Shown here: piece by piece, positions 1-6,481 of the stretch | Numbering within the stretch: the first letter of the stretch is position 1 | Layout of the letters: each line of letters opens with the position of its first letter | Assembly (NCBI GenBank): GCA_003517945.1 | Contig: DOZP01000164.1 | Location: forward strand, 1 to 6,481 | Direction of reading: 5' to 3' | Origin: Porphyromonadaceae bacterium | GTDB taxonomy: Bacteria; Bacteroidota; Bacteroidia; Bacteroidales; Tannerellaceae | Length of the DNA stretch: 6,481 nt | Translations under genes and position numbers: made by a program | Notes under the pieces: generated by a model | Seen by the model: only the letters and a program-made list of their open reading frames with translations | Databases searched by the model: none | What the model was told of the DNA's origin: nothing

Positions 1-186
1 AGATTGCTTGCGGAAGTGGAAAAGGCTAATCCTGATGCTAAAAAGTTTCAGTTGTTTACAGCGGCTTCCAGCGCTCATAATATACGTTTATATGAATCCG
101 TCGGGTATAAAATTTGCCGGCAGTATCAAGATGACGGGCAAGCCGGCTTTCTTATGGTGGAAATGGAAAAGTTAGGTGAATATTGA
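1..186 (+). CDS. GNAT-family N-acetyltransferase, C-terminal fragment (5' end outside window)
   Basis: The reading frame is open from base 1 and ends at TGA 184-186, so only the last 61 residues are visible and the true start lies upstream. The fragment has the pattern of the end of a GNAT (Gcn5-related) acetyltransferase: a helix rich in charged residues, a strand reading FQLFTAASSAHN, then NIRLYESVGYK, which matches the common N-x-x-x-Y-x-x-x-G-[YF] signature near the acyl-CoA site, and a final strand LMVEMEK. Enzymes of this family move an acetyl group from acetyl-CoA to an amine; the substrate cannot be told from this piece. A 189-base AT-rich spacer separates it from the secretion genes, and nothing in it suggests a secretion role. 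It is probably an unrelated neighbour marking the left border of the T6SS operon. The family call is fairly good; the specific function is unknown. Confidence 0.75.
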   Translation, partial: RLLAEVEKANPDAKKFQLFTAASSAHNIRLYESVGYKICRQYQDDGQAGFLMVEMEKLGEY

Positions 187-279
187 TGGAAATGATTTAA
201 AATAGAGTCATTACGAAGTTTAATCATGTAAGATTGTTGGTCAAAGATTACAAAAAGGTTAATTTGCATTAATATTTAA

Positions 280-300
280 TGTAATATTTTTTTAATTACA
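280..300. repeat. Small inverted repeat TGTAAT-N9-ATTACA upstream of tssF
   Basis: TGTAAT at 280-285 is the exact reverse complement of ATTACA at 295-300, with nine bases between (A, seven T, A). It ends ten bases before the candidate -7 element, so it overlaps where the -33 region should be. That position would suit an operator for a dimeric regulator, but the half-sites are only six bases long and the region is nearly all A and T, so chance is a real alternative. It is not a convincing terminator: the stem is all but one pair A-T, and no T-run follows it. Confidence 0.25.
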
Positions 301-310
301 GATATATGTT

Positions 311-318
311 TATATTTG
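311..318 (+). promoter_or_regulatory. Candidate Bacteroides-type promoter -7 element (TATATTTG)
   Basis: TATATTTG matches exactly the TAnnTTTG -7 consensus of the primary sigma factor in Bacteroidota. It lies 57 bases before the tssF start codon, which would leave a leader of about 50 bases. The expected -33 TTTG element, about 19-21 bases upstream, is not clear: that stretch is a run of T (287-293) with no G. The spacer is so AT-rich that a chance match is possible. It is the best promoter candidate for the five-gene run, and no comparable gap exists further downstream. Confidence 0.45.
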
Positions 319-375
319 GTGCGATATTATTTTTTTTGCGATTACAATAGTTATATAAATTGAAGATACCTGAAT

Positions 376-2208
376 ATGGGTAAAAGTACAAACAAACAAG
401 AAATTCTTAACCGGTTATACGCTGATGCGGTCACTTACTGGAATATAGATAGCATTGAGAGCCTTGATCCGGCCATAAAAGCGTTGATACAGGGGTTAGC
501 GTCCGAAATTTTTCATATTACCAATGAATTGGAAAATATGAAAGTCCGTATTCTTAATAACTTGGCCGATATGCTGACTCCGGCCATTCTCAATTCTCCC
601 AAATGTAGTCATGCCATTATGCAAGCCTGGCCGGTAGAGCCGTCTCTCTTTATCGACGATCGTAACTCTTTCTTTTTGGAAAAGATACCTGCCGGTAAAC
701 AGGAGGCCGGGATTACGCGGATTGATTTTACGTCTATCGGACAAGTGAGGTTAATACAGGGAGCGATTCGTTATTCCGTTAGCGAGCGTATGTTGTATCG
801 GCACGGAAGGGGTAATGAGAAGCAGCAATTGGCTTATTCGCATGTGTTGAGCGAGGTGTATAATTCTACGGTATGGGTGGCGCTGAGCCTGCATGACGAG
901 ATTGACTCGCTGAAAAATCTTTCTTTTTATATTGATTTCCCCAAAAGTAATTCCCGCGAAGCGTATTTGTCGCTTTTGCCCTATGCCCGATGGGAAATCG
1001 ACGGAGAGGTGTTACAGACCCAGTCGGGTCTGGCCGTCTGGAAGGAGGAAGAACTTACCATTTTTCAAAAATATAGCCTGAACCATCAGACGGATCGTGC
1101 CATTGCGAAATATTACCGCAAACGATTCCGCACAATCACTTCCGATATATCCGTTTCCACGCTTCGTAAAACTCGTTTTCCGGACGAATTAAAGGCTTTG
1201 TACGATTCCGATGTTTATGAAAACTTAGCTGAGCTGATCTGGATAAAAATTAAATTGCCTGCCGGCATTCCGGCTACTGAGCTTTACAATATATCCCTGA
1301 ATCTGAATGCTTTTCCGGTTTTAAACAAGAGGCTTTATGAAAACTCAACGCGGCGGAACACCATGACGGAGATCATTACTCTCCGGACGGTTCCGGCAGA
1401 GAAATTTCTTTCGATTGACCAGGTTTCGGATGATACGGGACAAGTTTATGAATATCTTCCGCAGAAGACCGGTTCGAAACAGTTTCCGGCGTGCTACCAT
1501 ACCAAGCGTGGGGGGGTTGAGCGATTTGACAGCAGGGATGCCCATACTATGATTGACCATCTGACCGATCTGTTGCGTAGCGAAGTGTCGGCGTTTTCTT
1601 CATATGGCGTCGAATACGTGGCCTCATCAATAGAAACGCTGAAGAAAGCGTTAAGACAGTTAGAATCTAAAATAAATGAGCAGCCTGAGACGAAAGACAA
1701 TTATTATCTGTTAGTAAATACAAAAGCAGAAACCGATGTGGTTTTTTACAGCTATTGGGCTACCAATTGTGAAGCCGCCAACGGACTGGGCGCGGGTCTT
1801 TCGCTTTTACCCTACGACTCGTCGCTGCTTAGTAAAGGGGATTGTGTTCTTTTAACCCGTACGTTAGGAGGCGCTTCTGCTCCCGGTAGCGCGGCACGGT
1901 TGGACGCTTTCAAATATGCATTGACCTCGCACGATCATATTTTCACCGAAGCGGATGTTGTAAATTTCTGCCGTTACGAACTGGGAGACAAGATCAGCGG
2001 CGTGGAAGTGTGCCGGGGAGTAACGGTCAGCAATAAGCCCCACGAAGGCTTAATACGCTGCATCATCGTTACCATTAAACCGGCCGAGGGGTATTATGAG
2101 AAACTGGAAGAAACGAAAGATGAGTTATTGGTGGCATTGGAAATTCGTTCGCCGGATACATATAATTACCGTATTGAGGTTGTAAATGAAAAGAAGGATA
2201 AACGATAA
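376..2208 (+). CDS. tssF: Type VI secretion system baseplate subunit TssF (Bacteroidota type)
   Basis: This 610-residue protein is a likely TssF, the gp6-like wedge component of the cytoplasmic T6SS baseplate, which works with TssG, TssE and TssK to dock the VgrG spike and start sheath assembly. The N-terminal part (residues 31-89) follows the TssF pattern DPAIKALIQGLA, a helix, then LADMLTPAILNSP and a short strand before a Pro-rich turn. The C-terminal part has YELGDKISGVEVCRG from residue 534, followed by an EGLIRCIIVTIKP strand and a final YNYRIEVVN; I recall similar blocks at the end of Bacteroidota TssF proteins. Length is close to the usual 580-620 residues. No signal peptide or membrane segment is seen, as expected for a cytoplasmic subunit. 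The ATG at 376 is the natural start because the upstream spacer is AT-rich and non-coding. TssG is not the next gene, which is less usual. A phage-tail or eCIS baseplate (gpJ-like) protein is the main alternative. Confidence 0.8.
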   Translation: MGKSTNKQEILNRLYADAVTYWNIDSIESLDPAIKALIQGLASEIFHITNELENMKVRILNNLADMLTPAILNSPKCSHAIMQAWPVEPSLFIDDRNSFFLEKIPAGKQEAGITRIDFTSIGQVRLIQGAIRYSVSERMLYRHGRGNEKQQLAYSHVLSEVYNSTVWVALSLHDEIDSLKNLSFYIDFPKSNSREAYLSLLPYARWEIDGEVLQTQSGLAVWKEEELTIFQKYSLNHQTDRAIAKYYRKRFRTITSDISVSTLRKTRFPDELKALYDSDVYENLAELIWIKIKLPAGIPATELYNISLNLNAFPVLNKRLYENSTRRNTMTEIITLRTVPAEKFLSIDQVSDDTGQVYEYLPQKTGSKQFPACYHTKRGGVERFDSRDAHTMIDHLTDLLRSEVSAFSSYGVEYVASSIETLKKALRQLESKINEQPETKDNYYLLVNTKAETDVVFYSYWATNCEAANGLGAGLSLLPYDSSLLSKGDCVLLTRTLGGASAPGSAARLDAFKYALTSHDHIFTEADVVNFCRYELGDKISGVEVCRGVTVSNKPHEGLIRCIIVTIKPAEGYYEKLEETKDELLVALEIRSPDTYNYRIEVVNEKKDKR

Positions 2209-2229
2209 AAAACATAAAATAAACAACAG

Positions 2230-4083
2230 ATGAAATCAAATTCAGTAGAAGCCATTGTCCGCGTAAAAATGGAAAAGGTCGCCTTTACCGAACTGACATT
2301 GGAACAGTGCTTTTTCGATCATCACCGGTTTTCGGTCTCGATCGACCATCGCGTATTGGGCGAAAGCGAAGTATTCGGCGACCCCGATCAGAAACTGGCC
2401 CTGATCGGCGAGACGTTGACGATCGATTTGTTTGAAGGAACTGATCCGGGCGAATCCTATACTTTCCTCGGACGCATAACCGATGTTCGTTTACAAGCCT
2501 CGGCGGGAATGAACGGATTGATCCGGTTGACCGGATTCGGAGATTCCGTAAAATTGGAACGGGGAAAGATGTTGCAGACGTTTAGCAGAACCAATTTGCA
2601 AATGATCTTCTCCGAACTGACGGAGAATGTGTCCGGCCTGCCCGTTTCCAATAATCCGAGGTATAAAGACGATATCGAATTCAGTTTTCAATATTTTGAA
2701 ACGGACTGGCAGTATCTTTGCCGTTTGGCTAAAATTTATCATGAAACGCTGTTCTGGGACGGATATAAGGTGGTGTGGGGCGATTATGCGCCTAAAACGG
2801 TGAATCTCACCTACGACCACGACCTGAAAGATGTGGAGTTAAGCTCCAGGATGATATCCAATAAGTTCGAGCAGTATTACCACGAGGTAGATAACAAAGT
2901 GATGAAACACGAGGAGCCGTTCGGCGACCGGACTTTTCCGGGTATTGCCAGTAAGAAGTCCGATCTGCTTAACCTGATGAAGAAACCCCTTATGCCGGCA
3001 GATGCTCCGGTAACGATGAAATCCGGTTTAGACAACCTCACCAAAGCCCGCAAACTCGATACGGTCAACAGTATGATTTGCCTTTCGGGCGCAACTAAAA
3101 TACACAAAGTTTCGATCGGATGCTTTGTCAATGTAAAACTGCCTAAAGAGATGAACAGTCTGACCCTCGGAACTTACCGGGTAACGAACATTGTCCATTA
3201 TGTCAATGAGCGGGGCGAATACCGCAATGAGTTTTCAGCCATTCCGGCAGCTAACGATTACATCCCCTGCCCCGATTTCCCGACGCCGGTGGCGCAAACG
3301 TTGCAGGCCACCGTCGTCGATAATGTCGATCTTGAACAGGGATTGGGCCGTATACAGGTGAGTTTCCCGTTCGAAAAGAAAGCATGCTACCACTGGTTCA
3401 AACGAATGACGCCCGACGGAGGCAACGGGAATACCGGTAAGGGGAGAGGCTACGTATTTGTGCCGGAACGGAACGATGAGGTATATATCTCATTTATAGA
3501 CGGAAACCCCGAAAAACCGTTTGTCTTAGGTTCCGTCTTCCACGGCAATAATGCCGATACGCTGGGCGGACCCGAAAATAATTACTATAAAAGCATCGTC
3601 ACCCGCAGTGGACATACCATTGAGTTTAACGATACCGATAATTCCGAAACGATTAAGATAAAGGATATTAATGAAAATGAGATATTATATGATACCCGTA
3701 GCAAAACAATTACCGTCTCCACGCTGGAAAAGATTAACCTGGTGTCAAAAATCATTCAGATCAATGCCAGCGAAGATTTGTTGATTTCGGTTGGTCGCGA
3801 TATGCAGCAGAGTGTAGGTAATAACCTTACACAGTCCACCAGTGGCGAGAGCCGTACCTGGGTCGGCAAATCGTCGGTTACGAAAGTGGATAGTGATTAT
3901 GATCTGATTGTCGACCGGAATATACTGACCGAATCAGGTAAAAATACGGTCATGCAGGTCGGTAATAAACTACGGCAGGATGCGGAAAATAATATTGACG
4001 TAACCTCGGCAGGAGGAACAACAAATATAACATCCAAAGGACAAATTAATCTGAAAAGTAACGTAAAAGTTCATATAAAATAG
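2230..4083 (+). CDS. vgrG: Type VI secretion system spike protein VgrG (TssI)
   Basis: VgrG trimers form the spike at the head of the Hcp tube and carry effectors out of the cell. The 617 residues show the family order: a gp27-like N-terminal region (about 1-345), a gp5-like OB-fold (about 354-441) with QGLGRIQVSFPF, a VFVPERNDEVYISFIDG strand pair and GSVFHGNN, then TRSGHTIEFND (459-469), the usual entry to the triple-stranded beta-helix. The beta-helix runs to the end and contains three copies of a VGxxxxQ unit (521-527, 529-535, 577-583). The protein stops there at K617, so it has no added toxic domain, and cargo must bind non-covalently or through partners. ATG 2230 lies 21 bases after tssF with an A-rich leader; the next in-frame Met (residue 14) would cut into the first strand. 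Family call is very secure; a phage or eCIS spike is a weak alternative given the TssF neighbour. Confidence 0.93.
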   Translation: MKSNSVEAIVRVKMEKVAFTELTLEQCFFDHHRFSVSIDHRVLGESEVFGDPDQKLALIGETLTIDLFEGTDPGESYTFLGRITDVRLQASAGMNGLIRLTGFGDSVKLERGKMLQTFSRTNLQMIFSELTENVSGLPVSNNPRYKDDIEFSFQYFETDWQYLCRLAKIYHETLFWDGYKVVWGDYAPKTVNLTYDHDLKDVELSSRMISNKFEQYYHEVDNKVMKHEEPFGDRTFPGIASKKSDLLNLMKKPLMPADAPVTMKSGLDNLTKARKLDTVNSMICLSGATKIHKVSIGCFVNVKLPKEMNSLTLGTYRVTNIVHYVNERGEYRNEFSAIPAANDYIPCPDFPTPVAQTLQATVVDNVDLEQGLGRIQVSFPFEKKACYHWFKRMTPDGGNGNTGKGRGYVFVPERNDEVYISFIDGNPEKPFVLGSVFHGNNADTLGGPENNYYKSIVTRSGHTIEFNDTDNSETIKIKDINENEILYDTRSKTITVSTLEKINLVSKIIQINASEDLLISVGRDMQQSVGNNLTQSTSGESRTWVGKSSVTKVDSDYDLIVDRNILTESGKNTVMQVGNKLRQDAENNIDVTSAGGTTNITSKGQINLKSNVKVHIK

Positions 4084-4091
4084 ATTTTGTC

Positions 4092-4871
4092 ATGTATAAC
4101 TTCAGGTATCTGGATTCGTTTTATAATGTTGATATCATTCTGAAACATCCTGATTTTACCCAAACGCATTATCATAGCCGCGAATATGTAGAGGCCCGTT
4201 CCGAAAAAGAAAGCGGCCGGTACATTTTCCGGCTTGAAGGACAGCGTAATATCCTGCTGAATCGCGAACCACCCCAAGAAGTAATGGATAAGTTAATGAT
4301 TGAACTGGGTAATGCCGTCTATCCCCTTTCGCTGGTTGTCAGTCAGGAAGGCGAGATACTGACGGTTAAAAATTTTCTGTCGGTAAAAGAACAATGGGAA
4401 CGAAAAACGGAAGCAATCTTAAAAGAACAATACACTCAGCCACTGGAACAATATATCCGAATAGCATCCCGCAATCTGAAACAAGAAACGGCGCTACGGA
4501 AATCATTGGTTAAAAAAACATTTATCCGGCTGTTCTTTTTACCGTTCAATACGGAAATGTTTACGCTCAAATTCGAAAACTTTCCGTTGCGGGGCGACCT
4601 GGTTGTCTTCAGATGTGAACCGGAACAGGCCCCGACAAATGAAAACACCCGGCGTTACAGTGCATCGCTTCTGTTTCCTGCAACTTATCAGGGGGAAGGT
4701 CATATCCGGTATGTTCATAGCGAAGCGGGCGATCTGCTGACAACAGAGGGGCAATTTACCATTACCGATCCGGATGGTAATACATCTGAAAAACAGATAT
4801 TTATACAAACCAATGAGGAAGACCGGCATGTATCGGGAAAGAAGAATTTCCGGAGTACACTATTAGAATAA
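4092..4871 (+). CDS. Uncharacterised T6SS-linked protein, 259 residues, between vgrG and PAAR-like gene
   Basis: I do not recognise a named family. The start is only 8 bases after the vgrG stop with no clear ribosome binding site, so translational coupling is plausible. No signal peptide or membrane helix is seen; the most hydrophobic stretch, FIRLFFLPF, is too short and suggests a buried strand or helix. In order: a beta-rich N-terminal part (about 1-65), a segment YPLSLVVSQEGEILTVKNF followed by a charged helix VKEQWERKTEAILKEQY (about 77-116), a second helical stretch, and a beta-rich C-terminal half ending in a Lys/Asp/Glu-rich tail. The layout 'hydrophobic strand, EGEIL, N-F, then W-x-x-K' resembles cytoplasmic proteins I have seen near Bacteroidota spike genes, but that is memory, not a search. 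By position it could be an effector-loading adaptor or a spike accessory protein. It has no likeness to the Eag, DUF4123 or DUF2169 adaptors that I can see. Confidence 0.7.
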   Translation: MYNFRYLDSFYNVDIILKHPDFTQTHYHSREYVEARSEKESGRYIFRLEGQRNILLNREPPQEVMDKLMIELGNAVYPLSLVVSQEGEILTVKNFLSVKEQWERKTEAILKEQYTQPLEQYIRIASRNLKQETALRKSLVKKTFIRLFFLPFNTEMFTLKFENFPLRGDLVVFRCEPEQAPTNENTRRYSASLLFPATYQGEGHIRYVHSEAGDLLTTEGQFTITDPDGNTSEKQIFIQTNEEDRHVSGKKNFRSTLLE

Positions 4872-4886
4872 AACAAAAAAAGAAAT

Positions 4887-5351
4887 ATGGAAGGAAAAGA
4901 ATTTATCGTAGACGGGGCAATCTGCATGTGTAAGTTCGGCACTGCCCCCGGCCGTTTGCAGGTTTCCAATCAGCAGTCGGCCTATATGAACGGAGATAAA
5001 CCTACGGCAACCACCCTGTCGTTGGGTAATACATTCTATCCGCCTGGTTTCGCCGTCTGCAAAGCAAACTGGCCGCCACGCGCCTGTACGCCCGCAGTAA
5101 CCCAGTGGACGGGCGCTTATATGAAGTTAGAGATCGAAAACGGCGGTTATGCACTGACCGACCAGAGTAAGGGCACCTGTGCTGCCGGTTGCCCGATGTG
5201 TATTGATATTATGCAGACCGGTCAGTTCCAACCGGCCGGCGCCGGACAGTTACTGACGGCTTCGGCCGCTTTCCAATGCGAGATGGATCCGTTGGGCGAA
5301 TCGGTCGCCCTCACCGACCATCAGATAGATTGTTTTCTGGATGTAAAATAA
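4887..5351 (+). CDS. DUF4280 / PAAR-like cysteine-rich spike-tip protein
   Basis: This 154-residue protein fits the DUF4280 (PAAR-like) family, which replaces classical PAAR tips on many Bacteroidota VgrG spikes. It starts with the family hallmark, FIVDGAICMCKFGTAPG (residues 6-22), with the pair C13-x-C15. It then has FAVCK (C58), RAC (C67), KGTCAAGCPMC (C98, C102, C105), and C131 and C149 near the end. Nine cysteines in 154 residues, with short C-x-C and C-x-x-C pairs, suggest metal binding, probably zinc, as in PAAR tips; this is inference. Length is normal for a stand-alone tip and there is no C-terminal toxin extension. ATG 4887 follows an A-rich 15-base leader after the previous stop. 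Its place just after vgrG and the 259-residue gene, and before a large beta-rich gene, supports a tip role that may also carry the downstream product. Confidence 0.85.
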   Translation: MEGKEFIVDGAICMCKFGTAPGRLQVSNQQSAYMNGDKPTATTLSLGNTFYPPGFAVCKANWPPRACTPAVTQWTGAYMKLEIENGGYALTDQSKGTCAAGCPMCIDIMQTGQFQPAGAGQLLTASAAFQCEMDPLGESVALTDHQIDCFLDVK

Positions 5352-5365
5352 ATCAGGTAAAAACG

Positions 5366-6481
5366 ATGTCTTCAAACATTATTGTTATTGAGTCGGTTGC
5401 AGCACAGCAACATGTGTATGCCGGACAACCGGCTGTTTTCACATTCAATTTCAGCGAATCCCTCAAAACGGTTCAAGGCCCTGTAAGCCTGTGTTGCTAT
5501 CTGGATGAAAAAGTATTTAATATACACACCGATATAGAAAAAGAATTGGTTGTTAAACCGGACAACCCGAAACAGGCCGAACTGACCCTTACCTTCACAG
5601 AAGCATCGGCCGGAGCCAAGGTACAGGTAACCTTCGGCATATTATCCAAACAGTTCAAAGCAAAAGACGCCGTTGAACTTAAAGCGACCGTTGAAATTAA
5701 ACGTTCGGACGGGAAACAGGAAGTAACAAAAGTTTACTGGAGTGAACCCGAACCGGCGCGATGGGGAGTAAAAACAGCCGAAAGAAGCGAGATATTCCGG
5801 AATGAATATGGTTTCCTGCACATTCATACCCAGGGCTTATATGGTCATGACGTATCGTATGAATTATTGGAGGATGGAGATAATTTTTCTCTTGACCATA
5901 AGCAGATGAGAGACAATGTACTTTCGGTACCGGTTTCGATGGAAAAGGTATGGTCTGATCGTGTAAGCTGGTACCAGTTTCTGAAAGATGAAATCAAAAT
6001 CAAAGCACGCGCGCATCGTGATAAAACCAAAATCAGCGAAGGAAAAGAAACGGGGGTATTAGTTTTGAAAGATGAACAGGAGACAAAGAATCCGGCTACC
6101 CTGACCCGTGTGCCTCCCGTAAAAGTTATCATTCACGAAGAAGAACAGGAACCGGCTATTCATACCACCGCCAAATGCTCGCTGCAATTCCGACCGTGTA
6201 ATACCTACAAAGGAGAATATGGGTTCGACTGGATACGGATGGGGGATGTGGAAGACGGGTACTATTTTAATGACAACGGACCGGTAAGACAACTCTTGGG
6301 GAAATGCTATAACACTGATGGAAACGGGAATAATATCACTGAAAAAAATCCGAATAAGACCGGTACCGGATTCCAAAAAGATATGAATTCGGTCGATATT
6401 AAACATCCCGACACGCTACTGCCTGATGCTACTCTGGGCAAAGGTAAAATGTACGGACGCCTTACCCGCCGGTTCAAATCC
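5366..6481 (+). CDS. Large beta-rich protein, candidate T6SS cargo, 3' end outside window
   Basis: The frame starts at ATG 5366, 14 bases after the PAAR-like gene, and is open for 372 codons to the right edge, so the protein is incomplete at its C-terminus. No signal peptide is visible. Residues about 8-115 (AGQPAVFTFNF through KATVEIKR) look like an Ig-like beta sandwich. A second beta domain follows, with FLHIHTQGLYGHDV at 150-163; similar 'H-T-x-G-x-Y-G' blocks occur, as I recall, in Bacteroidota proteins encoded next to DUF4280 genes. After a charged linker comes FRPCNTYKGEYGFDWIRMG (275-293), then an Asn/Gly-rich stretch. These look like delivery or scaffold domains rather than an enzyme. 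By position, directly after the tip gene, it is the best effector or effector-carrier candidate. No catalytic motif can be named from the visible part, and a structural role in the spike remains possible. Confidence 0.75.
   Translation, partial: MSSNIIVIESVAAQQHVYAGQPAVFTFNFSESLKTVQGPVSLCCYLDEKVFNIHTDIEKELVVKPDNPKQAELTLTFTEASAGAKVQVTFGILSKQFKAKDAVELKATVEIKRSDGKQEVTKVYWSEPEPARWGVKTAERSEIFRNEYGFLHIHTQGLYGHDVSYELLEDGDNFSLDHKQMRDNVLSVPVSMEKVWSDRVSWYQFLKDEIKIKARAHRDKTKISEGKETGVLVLKDEQETKNPATLTRVPPVKVIIHEEEQEPAIHTTAKCSLQFRPCNTYKGEYGFDWIRMGDVEDGYYFNDNGPVRQLLGKCYNTDGNGNNITEKNPNKTGTGFQKDMNSVDIKHPDTLLPDATLGKGKMYGRLTRRFKS

Noticed and set aside
1..186. GNAT fragment as a T6SS effector or modifier of the system
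   Set aside because: It is separated by an AT-rich spacer with its own likely promoter for the next operon, and it has no delivery motif in the visible part.
191..212. Possible terminator after the GNAT gene (AATGA ... TCATT)
   Set aside because: The stem is about five A/T-rich pairs with wobble pairs inside and no T-run follows it, so it is too weak to call.
335..362. Second promoter candidate, TTTG at 335-338 with TAAATTG at 356-362
   Set aside because: The -7 match lacks one T, the spacing is short, and transcription would begin only a few bases before the tssF start codon.
496..744. Minus-strand open frames inside tssF, vgrG and the later genes
   Set aside because: All lie wholly or mostly within well-supported plus-strand genes, have unnatural composition and no recognisable motif; they are shadows of coding sequence.
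4587..4640. Membrane segment in the 259-residue protein
   Set aside because: The hydrophobic stretches there and at FIRLFFLPF are under 12 residues and interrupted by charged residues.
376..5351. An extracellular contractile injection system (eCIS) or phage tail instead of a T6SS
   Set aside because: The 610-residue TssF-like protein and the DUF4280 tip fit Bacteroidota T6SS better than gpJ-type baseplate genes; no sheath, tail-tube or lysis gene is seen. Core genes outside the window would settle it.
5845..6406. Overlapping minus-strand open frames (5845-6132 and 6059-6406) as a possible immunity gene
   Set aside because: They oppose an open plus-strand gene with clear domain patterns, have no plausible leader and resemble no known family; an immunity gene would be expected downstream on the same strand.

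Overview
The window looks like Bacteroidota DNA, most likely from the order Bacteroidales. The grounds are moderate GC in the genes, a very AT-rich intergenic spacer, A-rich leaders instead of strong Shine-Dalgarno sites, an exact TAnnTTTG promoter-type motif, and protein families typical of that phylum's type VI secretion systems (T6SS subtype iii). No rRNA, tRNA, CRISPR array or insertion sequence was seen.

Layout: bases 1-186 hold the 3' end of a GNAT-type acetyltransferase gene that is probably unrelated to the rest. Bases 187-375 are an AT-rich spacer with a candidate Bacteroides-type promoter and a small inverted repeat. From 376 to the right edge, five genes lie on the plus strand with gaps of only 8 to 21 bases, so they look like one operon. 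In order they are a TssF-like baseplate subunit, a VgrG spike, an unrecognised 259-residue protein, a cysteine-rich DUF4280/PAAR-like spike-tip protein, and the first 372 codons of a larger beta-rich protein that runs off the window.

Working model (inference from families and order): TssF belongs to the baseplate on which the contractile sheath and tube are built. VgrG trimers form the spike, and the PAAR-like protein caps or sharpens it. The 259-residue protein sits between spike and tip genes, where loading adaptors or spike accessory proteins are often encoded. The last, incomplete gene is in the usual cargo position and has Ig-like N-terminal domains plus a FRPxxxYKGEYGFDW block, so it is the best effector candidate. 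Its C-terminus, which would show any toxic activity, is outside the window, as is any immunity gene. The least described parts are the 259-residue protein and this large protein.
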